From Rothia mucilaginosa ATCC 25296 (GTDB lineage: Bacteria > Actinomycetota > Actinomycetes > Actinomycetales > Micrococcaceae): a stretch of 64,000 nt of DNA. The DNA is taken from the NCBI RefSeq assembly GCF_000175615.1, contig NZ_ACVO01000005.1, forward strand, positions 124,001 to 188,000. The letters run 5' to 3'. A model generated the notes under the pieces. The model was not told where the DNA came from, ran no database searches, and saw only the letters and a program-made list of their open reading frames with translations. The stretch's first letter is position 1, and each line of letters begins with the position of its first letter. This document shows, in pieces, positions 7,819-16,737 of this stretch. Position numbers and translations under genes: made by a program.

Positions 7819-9776
7819 TGGCTCAGTTGAAACCTCACGCTCATGTGGTGATGCGGAAGGCTGCTCAGCGCGGCACGATGGTGACGGAGGGTGACTCTGG
7901 CACGATGCTGGTGAACCGCCTGTATGAGCGTAAGCCGTGGTGGTTGATTGCGCAGGCGCTGATTGATTCGAGCGCCTGGGTTCTGGCGGTTTTGTTCGCG
8001 TACATGCTCCGCTATAGTGTGCTGCTCAGTAACGGTTCGGTGTTCGATATTATTCACCCGGCGTCGTTGACGATGACCGCTACGTTGGCTGTGGTGTTGC
8101 ACCTGGTCATTGGTCTGGCGGGTGTGAAGATTTATAACGGCGTGTATTCGTACGGTTCGTTTGACGAGTCGTGGCGTGCCGGCGCGGCTGCTTTGAGCGC
8201 GGGTGCGGCGTTGACTGCTTTCTCCTTTGTGGATGAGCTGTTGGGTCTGCCGCATATGCCGCATAGTGTGCCTGCAATCGCGGCGGCATTTAGCCTGATT
8301 ATGATGGCGGGCGCCCGCATGGCGAAGCGCGTCTACACTGAGCGTGGTGCGGTGCGTGAGCTGACCGGTGAGCCGGTGATTGTGTACGGTGCCGGTTTTA
8401 TTGGCGGCATGGTCATGGATTCGATGCTGCACGATGAGGATGCGAAGCTTCGCCCGGTTGCGGTCTTCGATGATGACCAGCTGAAGGCTGGTACGAAGTT
8501 CCACGGCATTTCGGTGATTACGACTTACCGCGAGCTGGAGCAGGTGATTCGTGAGTCGGGTACCCGTAAGATTCTGGTGACGATTTCGGATATGTCGGAG
8601 GATTACTTCGAGTCCTTCTGCAACCGCATGCGTAAGCTTAAGGTTGAGGTTCAGCGTATTAGTAGCGCGAATGCTCGACTGATGGGTGAGCGTCTGATTA
8701 CCGCGAGCGATAACGACCTGATGCGCGTGATTCGTGGCGAGATTAACTACGATATTGACCGCGATATTCTGCGTTCGTACCTGCACGGTAAGCGCGTGCT
8801 GGTTACGGGCGCGGGCGGTTCGATTGGTTCGGAGCTGTGCCGTCAGATTAGCGAGTTTGGCCCTGAGACTCTCATGATGCTTGATCATGATGAGACTCTG
8901 CTGATGGAAACGAAGGTTTCGATTACTCACGAGTCGAGCCTGGACGATGACCGCATCATCCTGGCTGATATTCGTGAGGGTGATAACCTGCTGGAGATTT
9001 TCCGTGACCGTCGCCCCGAGGTGGTGTTCCACGCTGCGGCTTTGAAGCACGTGTCGGCGCTGGAGGCGTACCCGCAGGAGGCATGGAAGACGAACTCCTT
9101 GGGTACTCTGAACGTGCTGCGTGCCGCAGAGGCGGTGGGCGTGAAGACCTTCGTAAACGTTTCGACCGATAAGGCGGCGGATCCGAAGACTGCGCTGGGT
9201 CAGTCCAAGCGCGTGGCGGAGCGTCTGACCGCGTACTTTGGCGAGAAGACCGGCAATACCTACGTGTCGGTTCGTTTCGGTAACGTGTTTGGTTCGCGCG
9301 GTTCGATTAAGCCGCTCTTTACGAAGCAGATCCTTTCGGGTGGTCCGATTACTCTGACGGATAAGCGCGCGACCCGTTACTTCATGCTGATTACCGATGC
9401 CTGCCTGCTGGTGATGCTTGCCGGTGCGATTGGTCGCCCGGGCGAGGTCATGGTGCTGGATATGGGTCAGCCGGTCAAGATCCTGGACGTTGCGAAGGCG
9501 ATGCGCCAGGCATATGAGCGGTATGACGTGGAGATCAAGGAGATTGGTCTTCGCAAGGGTGAGAAGCTGGATGAGGCTCTCTTCGGTGGCACCGAGAAAC
9601 TGGTACCTAGTGAGGAGAACCGGTATATTTCCCGGTCGAGTGCCCCGGCACTTGACCCTGATGAGCTCGATTATGAGCTGTGGATTCAGAACTATCGGGA
9701 GCACAGCGGCTATGAGCGTCATGGCCTGGAGCGTGCCCCTGATCCGCGTACTCTGGCGGATGCACAGACGTTCTAA
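7818..9776 (+). CDS. Membrane-bound nucleotide-sugar 4,6-dehydratase, CapD/FlaA1/WbpM type
   Basis: The 652-residue protein has the architecture of the long PglF/WbpM/CapD class: four N-terminal membrane helices (within about residues 30-165), a first Rossmann-like domain (VIVYGAGFIGG) and a catalytic SDR domain starting near residue 329 (VTGAGGSIGSELC). NVSTDKAADPKTALGQSKR holds the active-site Ser/Asp/Lys; Leu stands where classical SDRs have Tyr, as is usual in this class. Such enzymes make UDP-4-keto-6-deoxy sugars for glycans. The start is a GTG overlapping the preceding stop codon. Confidence 0.92.
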   Translation: MAQLKPHAHVVMRKAAQRGTMVTEGDSGTMLVNRLYERKPWWLIAQALIDSSAWVLAVLFAYMLRYSVLLSNGSVFDIIHPASLTMTATLAVVLHLVIGLAGVKIYNGVYSYGSFDESWRAGAAALSAGAALTAFSFVDELLGLPHMPHSVPAIAAAFSLIMMAGARMAKRVYTERGAVRELTGEPVIVYGAGFIGGMVMDSMLHDEDAKLRPVAVFDDDQLKAGTKFHGISVITTYRELEQVIRESGTRKILVTISDMSEDYFESFCNRMRKLKVEVQRISSANARLMGERLITASDNDLMRVIRGEINYDIDRDILRSYLHGKRVLVTGAGGSIGSELCRQISEFGPETLMMLDHDETLLMETKVSITHESSLDDDRIILADIREGDNLLEIFRDRRPEVVFHAAALKHVSALEAYPQEAWKTNSLGTLNVLRAAEAVGVKTFVNVSTDKAADPKTALGQSKRVAERLTAYFGEKTGNTYVSVRFGNVFGSRGSIKPLFTKQILSGGPITLTDKRATRYFMLITDACLLVMLAGAIGRPGEVMVLDMGQPVKILDVAKAMRQAYERYDVEIKEIGLRKGEKLDEALFGGTEKLVPSEENRYISRSSAPALDPDELDYELWIQNYREHSGYERHGLERAPDPRTLADAQTF

Positions 9777-9790
9777 TCTTTACGGAAATG

Positions 9791-9840
9791 ACACCGGATG
9801 CTGCACTTGCGTGGCGGGTGCGGTATCCGGTGTTTTCTCT
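9791..9840 (+). terminator. Terminator after the polysaccharide genes
   Basis: ACACCGGAT (9791-9799) pairs with ATCCGGTGT (9825-9833), with further inner pairing, followed by TTTCTCTTTCTC. This is a typical intrinsic terminator 15 bases after the stop codon. Confidence 0.8.
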
Positions 9841-10029
9841 TTCTCGGGTGTAGAACATTTCAGGACGCAGAATATGCAGAACGTATGGAGAGAATCTGTA
9901 ACGTTTAGTCCCGGGCTACTGAAGAGTTCTATAGAATACGAAGTAAACACACACTACGCACACATCGTCCTTTAGCTGCGATTCTGGAGCTTGCGTCCAG
10001 GGGAGCGGCGCCAATGCCTTGGAGCTGGT

Positions 10030-11316
10030 ATGACCTCCTTTTCTGAGCTGTTGAGTATTTTTGCTCTTGCTTTTGTTTTGGGTGCCCTTTTGCCGTTTGC
10101 GGTGCGCCCAATTTTGCACCGCTACGACATGGTGGATGTTCCTAATGAGCGTTCTTCGCATACTGCTCCGACGTACCGCGGTATGGGTTTGGCAACGGCT
10201 GTGGCGACTCTTGTAGCGTTTGTGGCGGCTACCCTGTTCGGCTGGACGTACCGGTCTGCTGAGTCTTTGCAGCTGGCGGTGACGATTGCCGCGGCGATTC
10301 TGTGTGCTCTCGCCTTGGGCTGGCTGGAGGATATTCGCGGCGTGAGCATTGTGCGTCGTGCGGGCCTGCAGCTGGTAATTGGTGTGCTGGTGAGCGTGAG
10401 CTTTGCGACGGTGCAGGGCACGAACATTCTGCTGCTGATTCTGGGCGCGATTTTTATTGCCGGATACATTAACGTGGCGAACTTTATGGACGGCATTAAC
10501 GGCATTTCTGGTGCTCACGGTCTGGTGGCTGGTTTGGCGTATGCGCTGACCGGTTGGATGGTGAACCTTCCGTGGCTGGCTTTGGCTGGTGTGGCTGTTG
10601 CCGGTGCTTTTGCGGCGTTCCTGCCGTGGAATGTGCGCCCGGGTAAGAACGTGTTTTTGGGCGATGCGGGTTCTTATGTTTTGGGCGCGGCGCTGGGCAC
10701 GTTGGCTGTGGGTGCGTGGTTTGCGGATGTTCCGTTCCTGCTGGCTTTTGCTCCGCTGATGACTTATCTGGCGGACGCGGGTACGACTCTGTTCCGTCGT
10801 TTTATGGCGGGGGAGCAGTGGTACAAACCGCACCGCACTCACACGTATCAGCGTCTGACGGATGTTGGTTTCAGCCACCTTGGTTCGACCGCCGTGGTGA
10901 CGGGTACGACCATTCTGGTGTGGGTGCTGTTGGCATTTGCGTCTGATCTGTATGCTGCAGGATCTGTGGTGGCGACCGTGGGTGTGGTGCTTGTGGCTCT
11001 TGCCGTGCTGGTGGTGTACCTGCGTATGCCGCAGCTCTTTGGTGGAGATGCTCCTACTTCTACGATTGACCTGTCGAAGCGTTTTGCGGCGAAGCCGAAG
11101 GACTCGGCGCCGAAGGCAAAGCCGACGGCTTCGGAGCCTGCTACCGGCTCGTTGACCTCGGCGACTGGCGTTCCGGCGACTCCGGAGCGTGTGGAGCCGA
11201 CCTCGCTGCATCCGGAGCCGATTATGCCGGATTCTGTGAAGGATCGTGCGGGTCTGCACTCTTCTGTTTCCTCTTCTTCGACTCAGTCGAATCAGAACCG
11301 TGGGGAGAAACACTAA
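10030..11316 (+). CDS. Undecaprenyl-phosphate N-acetylglucosaminyl 1-phosphate transferase family (WecA/TagO/MraY-like)
   Basis: A 428-residue integral membrane enzyme with about ten hydrophobic segments. It transfers a sugar-1-phosphate from a UDP-sugar to undecaprenyl phosphate and so starts glycan assembly. Family motifs are present: VDVPNERSSHTAPTYRGMG, the magnesium-site FMDGINGISG, and FLGDAGSYVLG. I use the ATG at 10030 (GGAG five bases upstream) instead of the in-frame TTG at 9991. The hydrophilic C-terminal tail (about 355-428) is Pro, Thr and Ser rich. Mycobacteria have the homologue (rfe/wecA) at the same place just before the atp operon. The stop overlaps the next start by one base (TAATG). 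Confidence 0.92.
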   Translation: MTSFSELLSIFALAFVLGALLPFAVRPILHRYDMVDVPNERSSHTAPTYRGMGLATAVATLVAFVAATLFGWTYRSAESLQLAVTIAAAILCALALGWLEDIRGVSIVRRAGLQLVIGVLVSVSFATVQGTNILLLILGAIFIAGYINVANFMDGINGISGAHGLVAGLAYALTGWMVNLPWLALAGVAVAGAFAAFLPWNVRPGKNVFLGDAGSYVLGAALGTLAVGAWFADVPFLLAFAPLMTYLADAGTTLFRRFMAGEQWYKPHRTHTYQRLTDVGFSHLGSTAVVTGTTILVWVLLAFASDLYAAGSVVATVGVVLVALAVLVVYLRMPQLFGGDAPTSTIDLSKRFAAKPKDSAPKAKPTASEPATGSLTSATGVPATPERVEPTSLHPEPIMPDSVKDRAGLHSSVSSSSTQSNQNRGEKH

Positions 11317-11888
11317 TGGTTTCTGAACGCTCTAAACCTTCGGCTGAGGCTCATGTAGAGCCTCTCTGGAGGCGCGTAGTCGACGTTCTCTGGTATCCGC
11401 CTGCTGAACGCAAGAAGCAGCAGAAACACCGCCGAGAGCGTGCTCAAGCAGGTTTAAAGGTATCTTCCTTCGAGAGTCAAGAGCTTTCCTGGAAATTTTT
11501 GTTCTACAGAGTATCGACTTACTCTCTGCTGGCTTGGTTGGGCGGTATGATGAGTGCGTACCTGTTTGCGGGCCCCGTGGGCGCGCTAGGAATAACATTG
11601 GGCTTTCTGATAATCTATATATGCTTCACTCTGGGCGTATTAGTTATGTTGGTTGCTCCCATTTTCGACTGGGGTGTACCCAAATCGCTGGTGGTGAGCT
11701 ACCTCGTGAAGATTGCTCTGCTCGGTCTGGTATTGATGTTTGTGCCATTCCCCGAGAATCTGAGGCACGGTTGGACTCTCGCAGGCGCATGTACCGGCGT
11801 GATTCTGTGGATTGTTATTGAAACAGTCAGCATCGCACGACTGAGAATTTTGTACTTCGACACCGACTCGGAAGACCATGGTCGGTAA
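11316..11888 (+). CDS. AtpI-like membrane protein preceding the ATP synthase genes
   Basis: A 190-residue protein with a basic N-terminal region of about 65 residues followed by four hydrophobic helices (about residues 70-170). Its position between the WecA-like gene and atpB matches the conserved membrane protein at this place in mycobacteria and the general AtpI (ATP synthase subunit I) position; AtpI helps c-ring assembly or magnesium supply. The sequence alone does not prove AtpI membership. Translation is coupled to the gene before it by a one-base overlap. Confidence 0.65.
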   Translation: MVSERSKPSAEAHVEPLWRRVVDVLWYPPAERKKQQKHRRERAQAGLKVSSFESQELSWKFLFYRVSTYSLLAWLGGMMSAYLFAGPVGALGITLGFLIIYICFTLGVLVMLVAPIFDWGVPKSLVVSYLVKIALLGLVLMFVPFPENLRHGWTLAGACTGVILWIVIETVSIARLRILYFDTDSEDHGR

Positions 11889-11916
11889 CACGATTGGTGT
11901 TTGAAAGGAAAAACGT

Positions 11917-12177
11917 TTGGCCGAAGAGAAGAAGTGGTGGGACGGAGATAAAAAGCTCCGCACCACCGGAGAATTGGTATCTGACGGAGGTCTCTCCGGC
12001 GCCGTCATGTCGATTCTCTATCTGATCATCGGTGTAGCGGTGTGGGGAGGCATCGGTTACCTCGGTGACCTGGTCTTCTCCACCACCTGGCTGGTGTGGG
12101 TTGGCGTCTTGATTGGCGCTGTCGGAGGTTTGACCCTCGTCTTTACCCACATGACCAGGCAGAATAAAGACCGTTAG
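11917..12177 (+). CDS. AtpZ/AtpI family small membrane protein
   Basis: An 86-residue protein with two hydrophobic hairpin helices (about residues 28-52 and 55-78) and a glycine-rich first helix (GVAVWGGIGYLGDLVF), the AtpZ pattern. AtpZ works with AtpI in some bacteria as a cation transporter or assembly factor for F-type ATP synthase. The start is a TTG at 11917, seven bases after a good GAAAGGA site; no in-frame ATG precedes the conserved sequence. Confidence 0.75.
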   Translation: MAEEKKWWDGDKKLRTTGELVSDGGLSGAVMSILYLIIGVAVWGGIGYLGDLVFSTTWLVWVGVLIGAVGGLTLVFTHMTRQNKDR

Positions 12178-12203
12178 GTCATTGAACGCGGACCGCTAGG
12201 TCA
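12169..12203. promoter_or_regulatory. Two tandem GACC-N4-GGTC palindromes before atpB
   Basis: GACCGTTAGGTCA (12169-12181) and GACCGCTAGGTCA (12191-12203) differ at one base and are exactly 22 bases apart, about two helical turns. Each is an inverted repeat GACC-N4-GGTC. The first overlaps the stop codon of the AtpZ-like gene. The spacing is what a pair of dimeric repressor sites would show; no regulator is known to me for this sequence. Confidence 0.4.
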
Positions 12204-12289
12204 CACATTCATCCATGTAGTTAGCATGTCAGTCGTTTATAGGCAGACATGGGCTCTTGATAGCCACTAGTAGCAAGAAAGGACTTGCT

Positions 12290-13081
12290 TTGATCGAGAA
12301 CGGGTTGATCCTCGCGGAAGCCTATGTGCCGCCGACCCCTGAAGACATGCATCTGCCCCCCTTCTTCACCATTGGTGATTTCGCTTTCGGTAAGCAGAAC
12401 GTACTGATTCTGCTGTCCGTGGTGATTATTGCGGTCTTCTTCCTCACCGCAGCACGTAAGCGTGCCATGGTTCCCGGCAAGACTCAGTTCATTGCTGAAT
12501 CCGGCTACATGTTTGCTCGTAACTCCCTCGGCAAGGAAACCCTGGGTGTTCAGCACTACAAGCCTTTCGTGCCGATTCTGTTCGCCTCCTTCTTCTTCGT
12601 TCTGGTGAACAACCTCTTCGGTTCGATTCCGTTCGTTCAGCTGCCCTCCTTCTCCCACCCCGGTAGCGCCTACGCACTGGCTGGCGTAGCGTACCTGACC
12701 TGGGTTGGTGTTGGCATCAAGCGCAAGGGCCTGGGCGGCTTCTTCAAGGACATCACCATGCCTTCGGGTCTGCCGGTGTGGATTTACCCCATCCTGATCC
12801 CGATCGAGTTCTTCTCGAACCTGCTGATTCGTCCCGCAACTCACGCACTGCGTCTCTTCGCGACCATGTTCGGTGGTCACCTGGCGCTGATGGTTGCATC
12901 CAGCATGGTGACCTACATGGTTGAGACTCTGGGTGGCATCGGCTACCTGGCTGCTATTGCTCCTGGTGCTCTGGGCATGTTCCTGTACTTCCTGGAATTC
13001 ATGATTCAGTGCATCCAGGCTTATGTGTTCGCTCTGCTGCTGGCTGTGTACCTGCAGGGCTCGGTTTCCGAGGGACACTAA
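12290..13081 (+). CDS. atpB: F1Fo ATP synthase subunit a
   Basis: The 263-residue membrane subunit forms the stator half-channels for protons against the c-ring. The essential arginine is at residue 188 in HALRLFATMFGGHL. The start is taken as the TTG at 12290, six bases behind GAAAGGA; the in-frame TTG at 12257 lacks a ribosome-binding site. Several hydrophobic helices span residues 30-255. It is the first structural gene of the operon. Confidence 0.95.
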   Translation: MIENGLILAEAYVPPTPEDMHLPPFFTIGDFAFGKQNVLILLSVVIIAVFFLTAARKRAMVPGKTQFIAESGYMFARNSLGKETLGVQHYKPFVPILFASFFFVLVNNLFGSIPFVQLPSFSHPGSAYALAGVAYLTWVGVGIKRKGLGGFFKDITMPSGLPVWIYPILIPIEFFSNLLIRPATHALRLFATMFGGHLALMVASSMVTYMVETLGGIGYLAAIAPGALGMFLYFLEFMIQCIQAYVFALLLAVYLQGSVSEGH

Positions 13082-13176
13082 ACTCTTTAGTTTTTTAGGT
13101 TTTCACGTTCGTCATTGGGCGTGAATAAAGCAACCCACACGTTCACTGTGCGGGCTATTAACTCAAATCAAACTCT

Positions 13177-13205
13177 GTTCGGTCCGGGTATGTTCCCGGT
13201 CGAAC
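13177..13205 (+). promoter_or_regulatory. Hairpin directly upstream of the atpE ribosome-binding site
   Basis: GTTCG (13177-13181) and CCGGG (13184-13188) pair with CCCGG (13195-13199) and CGAAC (13201-13205) around a TATGTT loop. It ends seven bases before the GAAAGGA of atpE. There is no T-run, so termination is unlikely; it may protect or expose the atpE start region, whose product is needed in many copies. Confidence 0.45.
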
Positions 13206-13224
13206 ACTGTTGAAAGGAAAAATA

Positions 13225-13428
13225 ATGGTTGGTTCCATCACTGCGGTTGGCTACGGTCTGGCAGCTATTGGCGGCGGCATCGGCGTGGGTCTGATCTTCG
13301 CGGCATACATGACCAGCGTTGCTCGTCAGCCCGAGTCCCAGAAGACCCTGCAGCCCATGCTGTTCCTGGGCTTCGCACTGGTCGAGGCACTGGCAATTCT
13401 GGGCCTGGTTCTCGTCTTCATCAAGTAA
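13225..13428 (+). CDS. atpE: F1Fo ATP synthase subunit c
   Basis: A 67-residue two-helix hairpin proteolipid that forms the rotating c-ring. Helix 1 has the glycine motif (GGGIGVG), the polar loop is ARQPE (33-37), and the proton-carrying carboxylate is Glu54 in [14 protein letters not shown]. It is slightly shorter than the usual 70-85 residues. The ATG at 13225 follows GAAAGGA, whereas the two genes before it start with TTG. The glutamate type suggests a proton ring; no sodium-binding pattern is visible. Confidence 0.96.
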   Translation: MVGSITAVGYGLAAIGGGIGVGLIFAAYMTSVARQPESQKTLQPMLFLGFALVEALAILGLVLVFIK

Positions 13429-13479
13429 CCGGCTCTGCCACATCCTAAACGACCCATCCCATAGAACAGGATTCCCTCC

Positions 13480-14037
13480 ATGATTTATCTGGCAAGCGAC
13501 GGGGGAGCGGAGGCAACTTCGAACCCCCTGATTCCCGACGTCGGGGAAATTGTCATTACCCTCATCGGATTCCTGATCCTCTACTACATCGTTGCTAAGT
13601 ACGTTGTCCCGGCGTTCGAGAAGATCTACCAGGACCGTAAGGAAGCAATCGAAGGTGGCCTTGCCAAGGCCGAGAAGGCACAGGCAGAGGCTGCAGCGGC
13701 TCGCGATGAGTACACCCAGCAGCTCGAAAGCGCTCGACTGGAGGCTCAGAAGATTCGTGAAGAGGCACGCGCAGAGGGCGAGGCAATCATTGCCGACGCT
13801 CGCGAGCGTGCAACCGCTGAGGCTCAGCGCATTAGCGATAATGCAGCAAAGGCTATCGAGGCAGAGCGTGCGGCAGCAGCAGTGTCCCTCCGTTCCGAGG
13901 TTGGCACTCTTGCTACGACCCTTGCCGGCAAGATTGTGGGCGAAGCCCTCAACGATGATGAGCGATCGGCCCGTGTGGTAGATCGTTTTCTTGCTGACCT
14001 TGAAACCGAGAAGCAGAACGCAGGTGCGGCTCGGTAA
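13480..14037 (+). CDS. atpF: F1Fo ATP synthase subunit b
   Basis: A 185-residue stator stalk protein: one N-terminal membrane helix (about 24-46, IVITLIGFLILYYIVAKYVV) followed by a long Ala, Glu, Lys and Arg rich coiled coil (about 55-150). The ATG at 13480 has ACAGGA upstream. It overlaps atpH by one base (TAATG), so b and delta are translationally coupled, as expected for two subunits that bind each other. Confidence 0.95.
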   Translation: MIYLASDGGAEATSNPLIPDVGEIVITLIGFLILYYIVAKYVVPAFEKIYQDRKEAIEGGLAKAEKAQAEAAAARDEYTQQLESARLEAQKIREEARAEGEAIIADARERATAEAQRISDNAAKAIEAERAAAAVSLRSEVGTLATTLAGKIVGEALNDDERSARVVDRFLADLETEKQNAGAAR

Positions 14038-14849
14038 TGGCAGGAGTATCTACTGAATCACTGAGCAAGGTGGAAGAGGTGCTGGAAGCTCACGCTTCCC
14101 TGCAGCCCCTGAACCTGGCGAGCGAGCTTTTCGCTGTGGTTGATGTTCTCGACCACAACGGCACCCTGCGCCGTGCTGTCACCGATTCTTCGCGTGATGC
14201 AGCAGCACGTCAGGGTATCGCTAACACCGTCTTCGACGGTAAGATCTCTTCGCAGGCTATGGCTGTGCTCACCAATGCGGTGACTCAGCGCTGGTCTGAT
14301 GATGCAGATCTGGCGAACGCCCTGGAGCGTGCAGCAGTGCTCGCCGTGACCGCATCGGCTCAGTCTCGCGGTGGCGTGGATGCCCTGGACGAGGTGCTCA
14401 ACGAACTACTCACCTTTGTGCGTACCGTTGATTCCAACGCTCAGGCGCAGGAAGCGCTGTCCGACCATCAGGCAAGCAAAGAAGCAAAGAAGAAGCTCGC
14501 CGTGGCGCTCGGTGGCCCCGCCACCACCGCCGAAGGTGTGCTTCTGCTCGAACGAGTTGGCTCCAACCCCCGCGGCCGTCACGCTGCACGGGTAGCCGAT
14601 GAGTTCGCAGAAATCATCGTCACGCGACAGAACCGTTACATTGCGCGAGTAACTAGCGCGATTGCGCTGTCGCAGGCACAGCTTGAACGTCTCGGTCGCG
14701 CGCTCAACGCCGTGTACGGCCGTGAGCTGAAGCTCGACGTTTCGGTGGACCCCGCCGTTCTGGGCGGTCTGCGTGTTCAGGTGGGCGACGAGGTGATCGA
14801 CGGTACCGTCGAGACCCGCATGTCCGACCTGACTCGTTCCATCGGCTAG
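14037..14849 (+). CDS. atpH: F1Fo ATP synthase subunit delta
   Basis: A 270-residue peripheral stalk subunit that connects the b dimer to the top of the alpha3beta3 head. The family C-terminal part is recognisable (RYIARVTSAIALSQAQLERL ... LKLDVSVDPAVLGGLRVQVG, DEVIDGTVETRM). Actinobacterial delta subunits are longer than the 177 residues of E. coli, so the length is normal for the group. It starts inside the atpF stop codon. Confidence 0.95.
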   Translation: MAGVSTESLSKVEEVLEAHASLQPLNLASELFAVVDVLDHNGTLRRAVTDSSRDAAARQGIANTVFDGKISSQAMAVLTNAVTQRWSDDADLANALERAAVLAVTASAQSRGGVDALDEVLNELLTFVRTVDSNAQAQEALSDHQASKEAKKKLAVALGGPATTAEGVLLLERVGSNPRGRHAARVADEFAEIIVTRQNRYIARVTSAIALSQAQLERLGRALNAVYGRELKLDVSVDPAVLGGLRVQVGDEVIDGTVETRMSDLTRSIG

Positions 14850-15036
14850 CGGCTCAAGCTAGCGACGCTGAACCGTTCGTCGCAACGGTGATTTAGAAGA
14901 TACCTCGGGTAGCGGGTGCGTGGCTGATGCCTCCTTCGCAGAAGTGGCGGCATTGCCCGCCCGTTCAACCCGAATTGCAAGTTTCGGTTGGTTCCGTTGA
15001 CGGAACGCAACCACAATGAGAGAGCAGGGACACAAG

Positions 15037-16662
15037 ATGGCCGAACTGACCATCAATGCCGAAGATGTCCGTAATGCGCTGAACGAGTTTGCAGCGTCTT
15101 ACGAACCCGGCAATGCAGAACGTGTTGAGGTGGGTCGAGTTGTATCGGCCTCCGACGGTATCGCTCGTGTCGAGGGCCTTCCCTCGGTTATGGCGAATGA
15201 GCTGCTTCGTTTCGAAGACGGCACCCTCGGCCTCGCACAGAACCTGGATACCCGCAATATTGGTGTGATCGTCCTGGGTGACTTCACCGGTATTGAAGAG
15301 GGCCAGGTCGTACACCGCACCGGTGAGGTCCTCTCGGTGCCCGTTGGCGACGCGTACCTCGGTCGCGTTGTTGACCCCCTCGGTAACCCGATCGATGACC
15401 TGGGCCCCATTGAGGCTGAAGGTCGCCGCGCACTGGAGCTGCAGGCTCCCGGCGTGACCCAGCGTAAGTCGGTTCACGAGCCGCTGCAGACCGGTCTGAA
15501 GGCAATCGACTCGATGATTCCGATTGGTCGCGGTCAGCGTCAGCTGATCATTGGTGACCGCCAGACCGGTAAGACCGCTATCGCGATCGACACCATTCTG
15601 AACCAGAAGGACAACTGGGCTTCCGGTGACCCGGACAAGCAGGTTCGATGCATCTACGTGGCTGTTGGCCAGAAGGCATCCACCATCGCAGCTGTCCGCC
15701 ACACCCTTGAGACTCGCGGCGCGCTGGAGTACACCACCATCGTGGCATCTCCCGCATCCGACGCAGCAGGCTTCAAGTACCTGGCACCCTACACCGGTTC
15801 GGCTATCGGCCAGCACTGGATGTACGGTGGCAAGCACGTCCTCATCATCTTCGACGACCTGTCGAAGCAGGCAGAAGCATACCGCGCTGTGTCCCTGCTG
15901 CTGCGCCGCCCGCCGGGACGTGAAGCATACCCCGGTGACGTCTTCTACCTGCACTCCCGCCTGCTGGAGCGTTGCGCTAAGCTCTCTGACGACCTGGGTG
16001 CAGGCTCGATGACCGGCTTCCCGATCATTGAGACCAAGGCAAACGACGTTTCCGCCTTCATTCCGACCAACGTCATCTCCATTACTGACGGCCAGATCTT
16101 CCTGCAGTCCGACCTGTTCAACGCTAACCAGCGTCCGGCAGTCGACGTCGGTATCTCCGTCTCCCGTGTTGGTGGTGCCGCACAGACCAAGGCTATGAAG
16201 AAGGTCTCCGGTACCCTGAAGCTGGAGCTGGCACAGTACCGTTCGATGGAAGCGTTCGCAATGTTCGCATCCGACCTGGACGATGCAACCAAGGCACAGC
16301 TGACCCGCGGTTCTCGCCTGACCGAGCTGCTGCGTCAGCCGCAGTACACCCCGTACGCAGTTGAAGAGCAGGTTGTCTCCATTTGGGCTGGTACCTCCGG
16401 TCACCTCGACGACATTGAGATTTCCGATGTGCTGCGCTTCGAGGCAGGCTTCATCGAGTACCTGCGTCACAAGACCTCGGTACTGACCGATATCGCTTCC
16501 TCCGGCAAGCTTGAGGATGACACCGTTGCAGCTCTGAAGTCCGCAGTTACTGACTTCAAGCAGGGTTTCAAGTCTGAGGGTAGCAGCCACCTCGTCGACG
16601 CAGGTCACGAGGAGCACAAGGCAGCTCGCGATAGCGACATCACTCAGGAAACCATCGGTTAG
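15037..16662 (+). CDS. atpA: F1Fo ATP synthase subunit alpha
   Basis: The 541-residue non-catalytic nucleotide-binding subunit of the F1 head. Walker A is at residues 173-180 (GDRQTGKT); the alpha-specific GQKAS, the Walker B region [11 protein letters not shown] and [12 protein letters not shown] are present. The ATG at 15037 is used: it has AGAGAGCAGGGA six bases upstream, while the in-frame ATG at 15016 would add seven residues overlapping that site. The last 30 residues form a charged tail typical of actinobacterial alpha subunits. A 187-base gap separates it from atpH. Confidence 0.97.
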   Translation: MAELTINAEDVRNALNEFAASYEPGNAERVEVGRVVSASDGIARVEGLPSVMANELLRFEDGTLGLAQNLDTRNIGVIVLGDFTGIEEGQVVHRTGEVLSVPVGDAYLGRVVDPLGNPIDDLGPIEAEGRRALELQAPGVTQRKSVHEPLQTGLKAIDSMIPIGRGQRQLIIGDRQTGKTAIAIDTILNQKDNWASGDPDKQVRCIYVAVGQKASTIAAVRHTLETRGALEYTTIVASPASDAAGFKYLAPYTGSAIGQHWMYGGKHVLIIFDDLSKQAEAYRAVSLLLRRPPGREAYPGDVFYLHSRLLERCAKLSDDLGAGSMTGFPIIETKANDVSAFIPTNVISITDGQIFLQSDLFNANQRPAVDVGISVSRVGGAAQTKAMKKVSGTLKLELAQYRSMEAFAMFASDLDDATKAQLTRGSRLTELLRQPQYTPYAVEEQVVSIWAGTSGHLDDIEISDVLRFEAGFIEYLRHKTSVLTDIASSGKLEDDTVAALKSAVTDFKQGFKSEGSSHLVDAGHEEHKAARDSDITQETIG

Positions 16663-16681
16663 CGATTAGTCCTCGCCTTCT

Positions 16682-16711
16682 CCCCGCCTCAGCTATGAGG
16701 CTGGGGCGGGG
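16682..16711 (+). other. Intercistronic hairpin between atpA and atpG
   Basis: CCCCGCC (16682-16688) pairs with GGCGGGG (16705-16711) with an inner CAGC/GCTG stem. No T-run follows, and the atpG ribosome-binding site begins just downstream, so it is more likely an mRNA processing or stability element than a terminator. Confidence 0.4.
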
Positions 16712-16737
16712 CAGAAAGCAAGGAGAAAGGAAGCTCT

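Noticed and set aside
7683-9722. Minus-strand open frame of 679 codons over the CapD-like gene
   Set aside because: A shadow of a high-GC gene; no start signal or recognisable domain.
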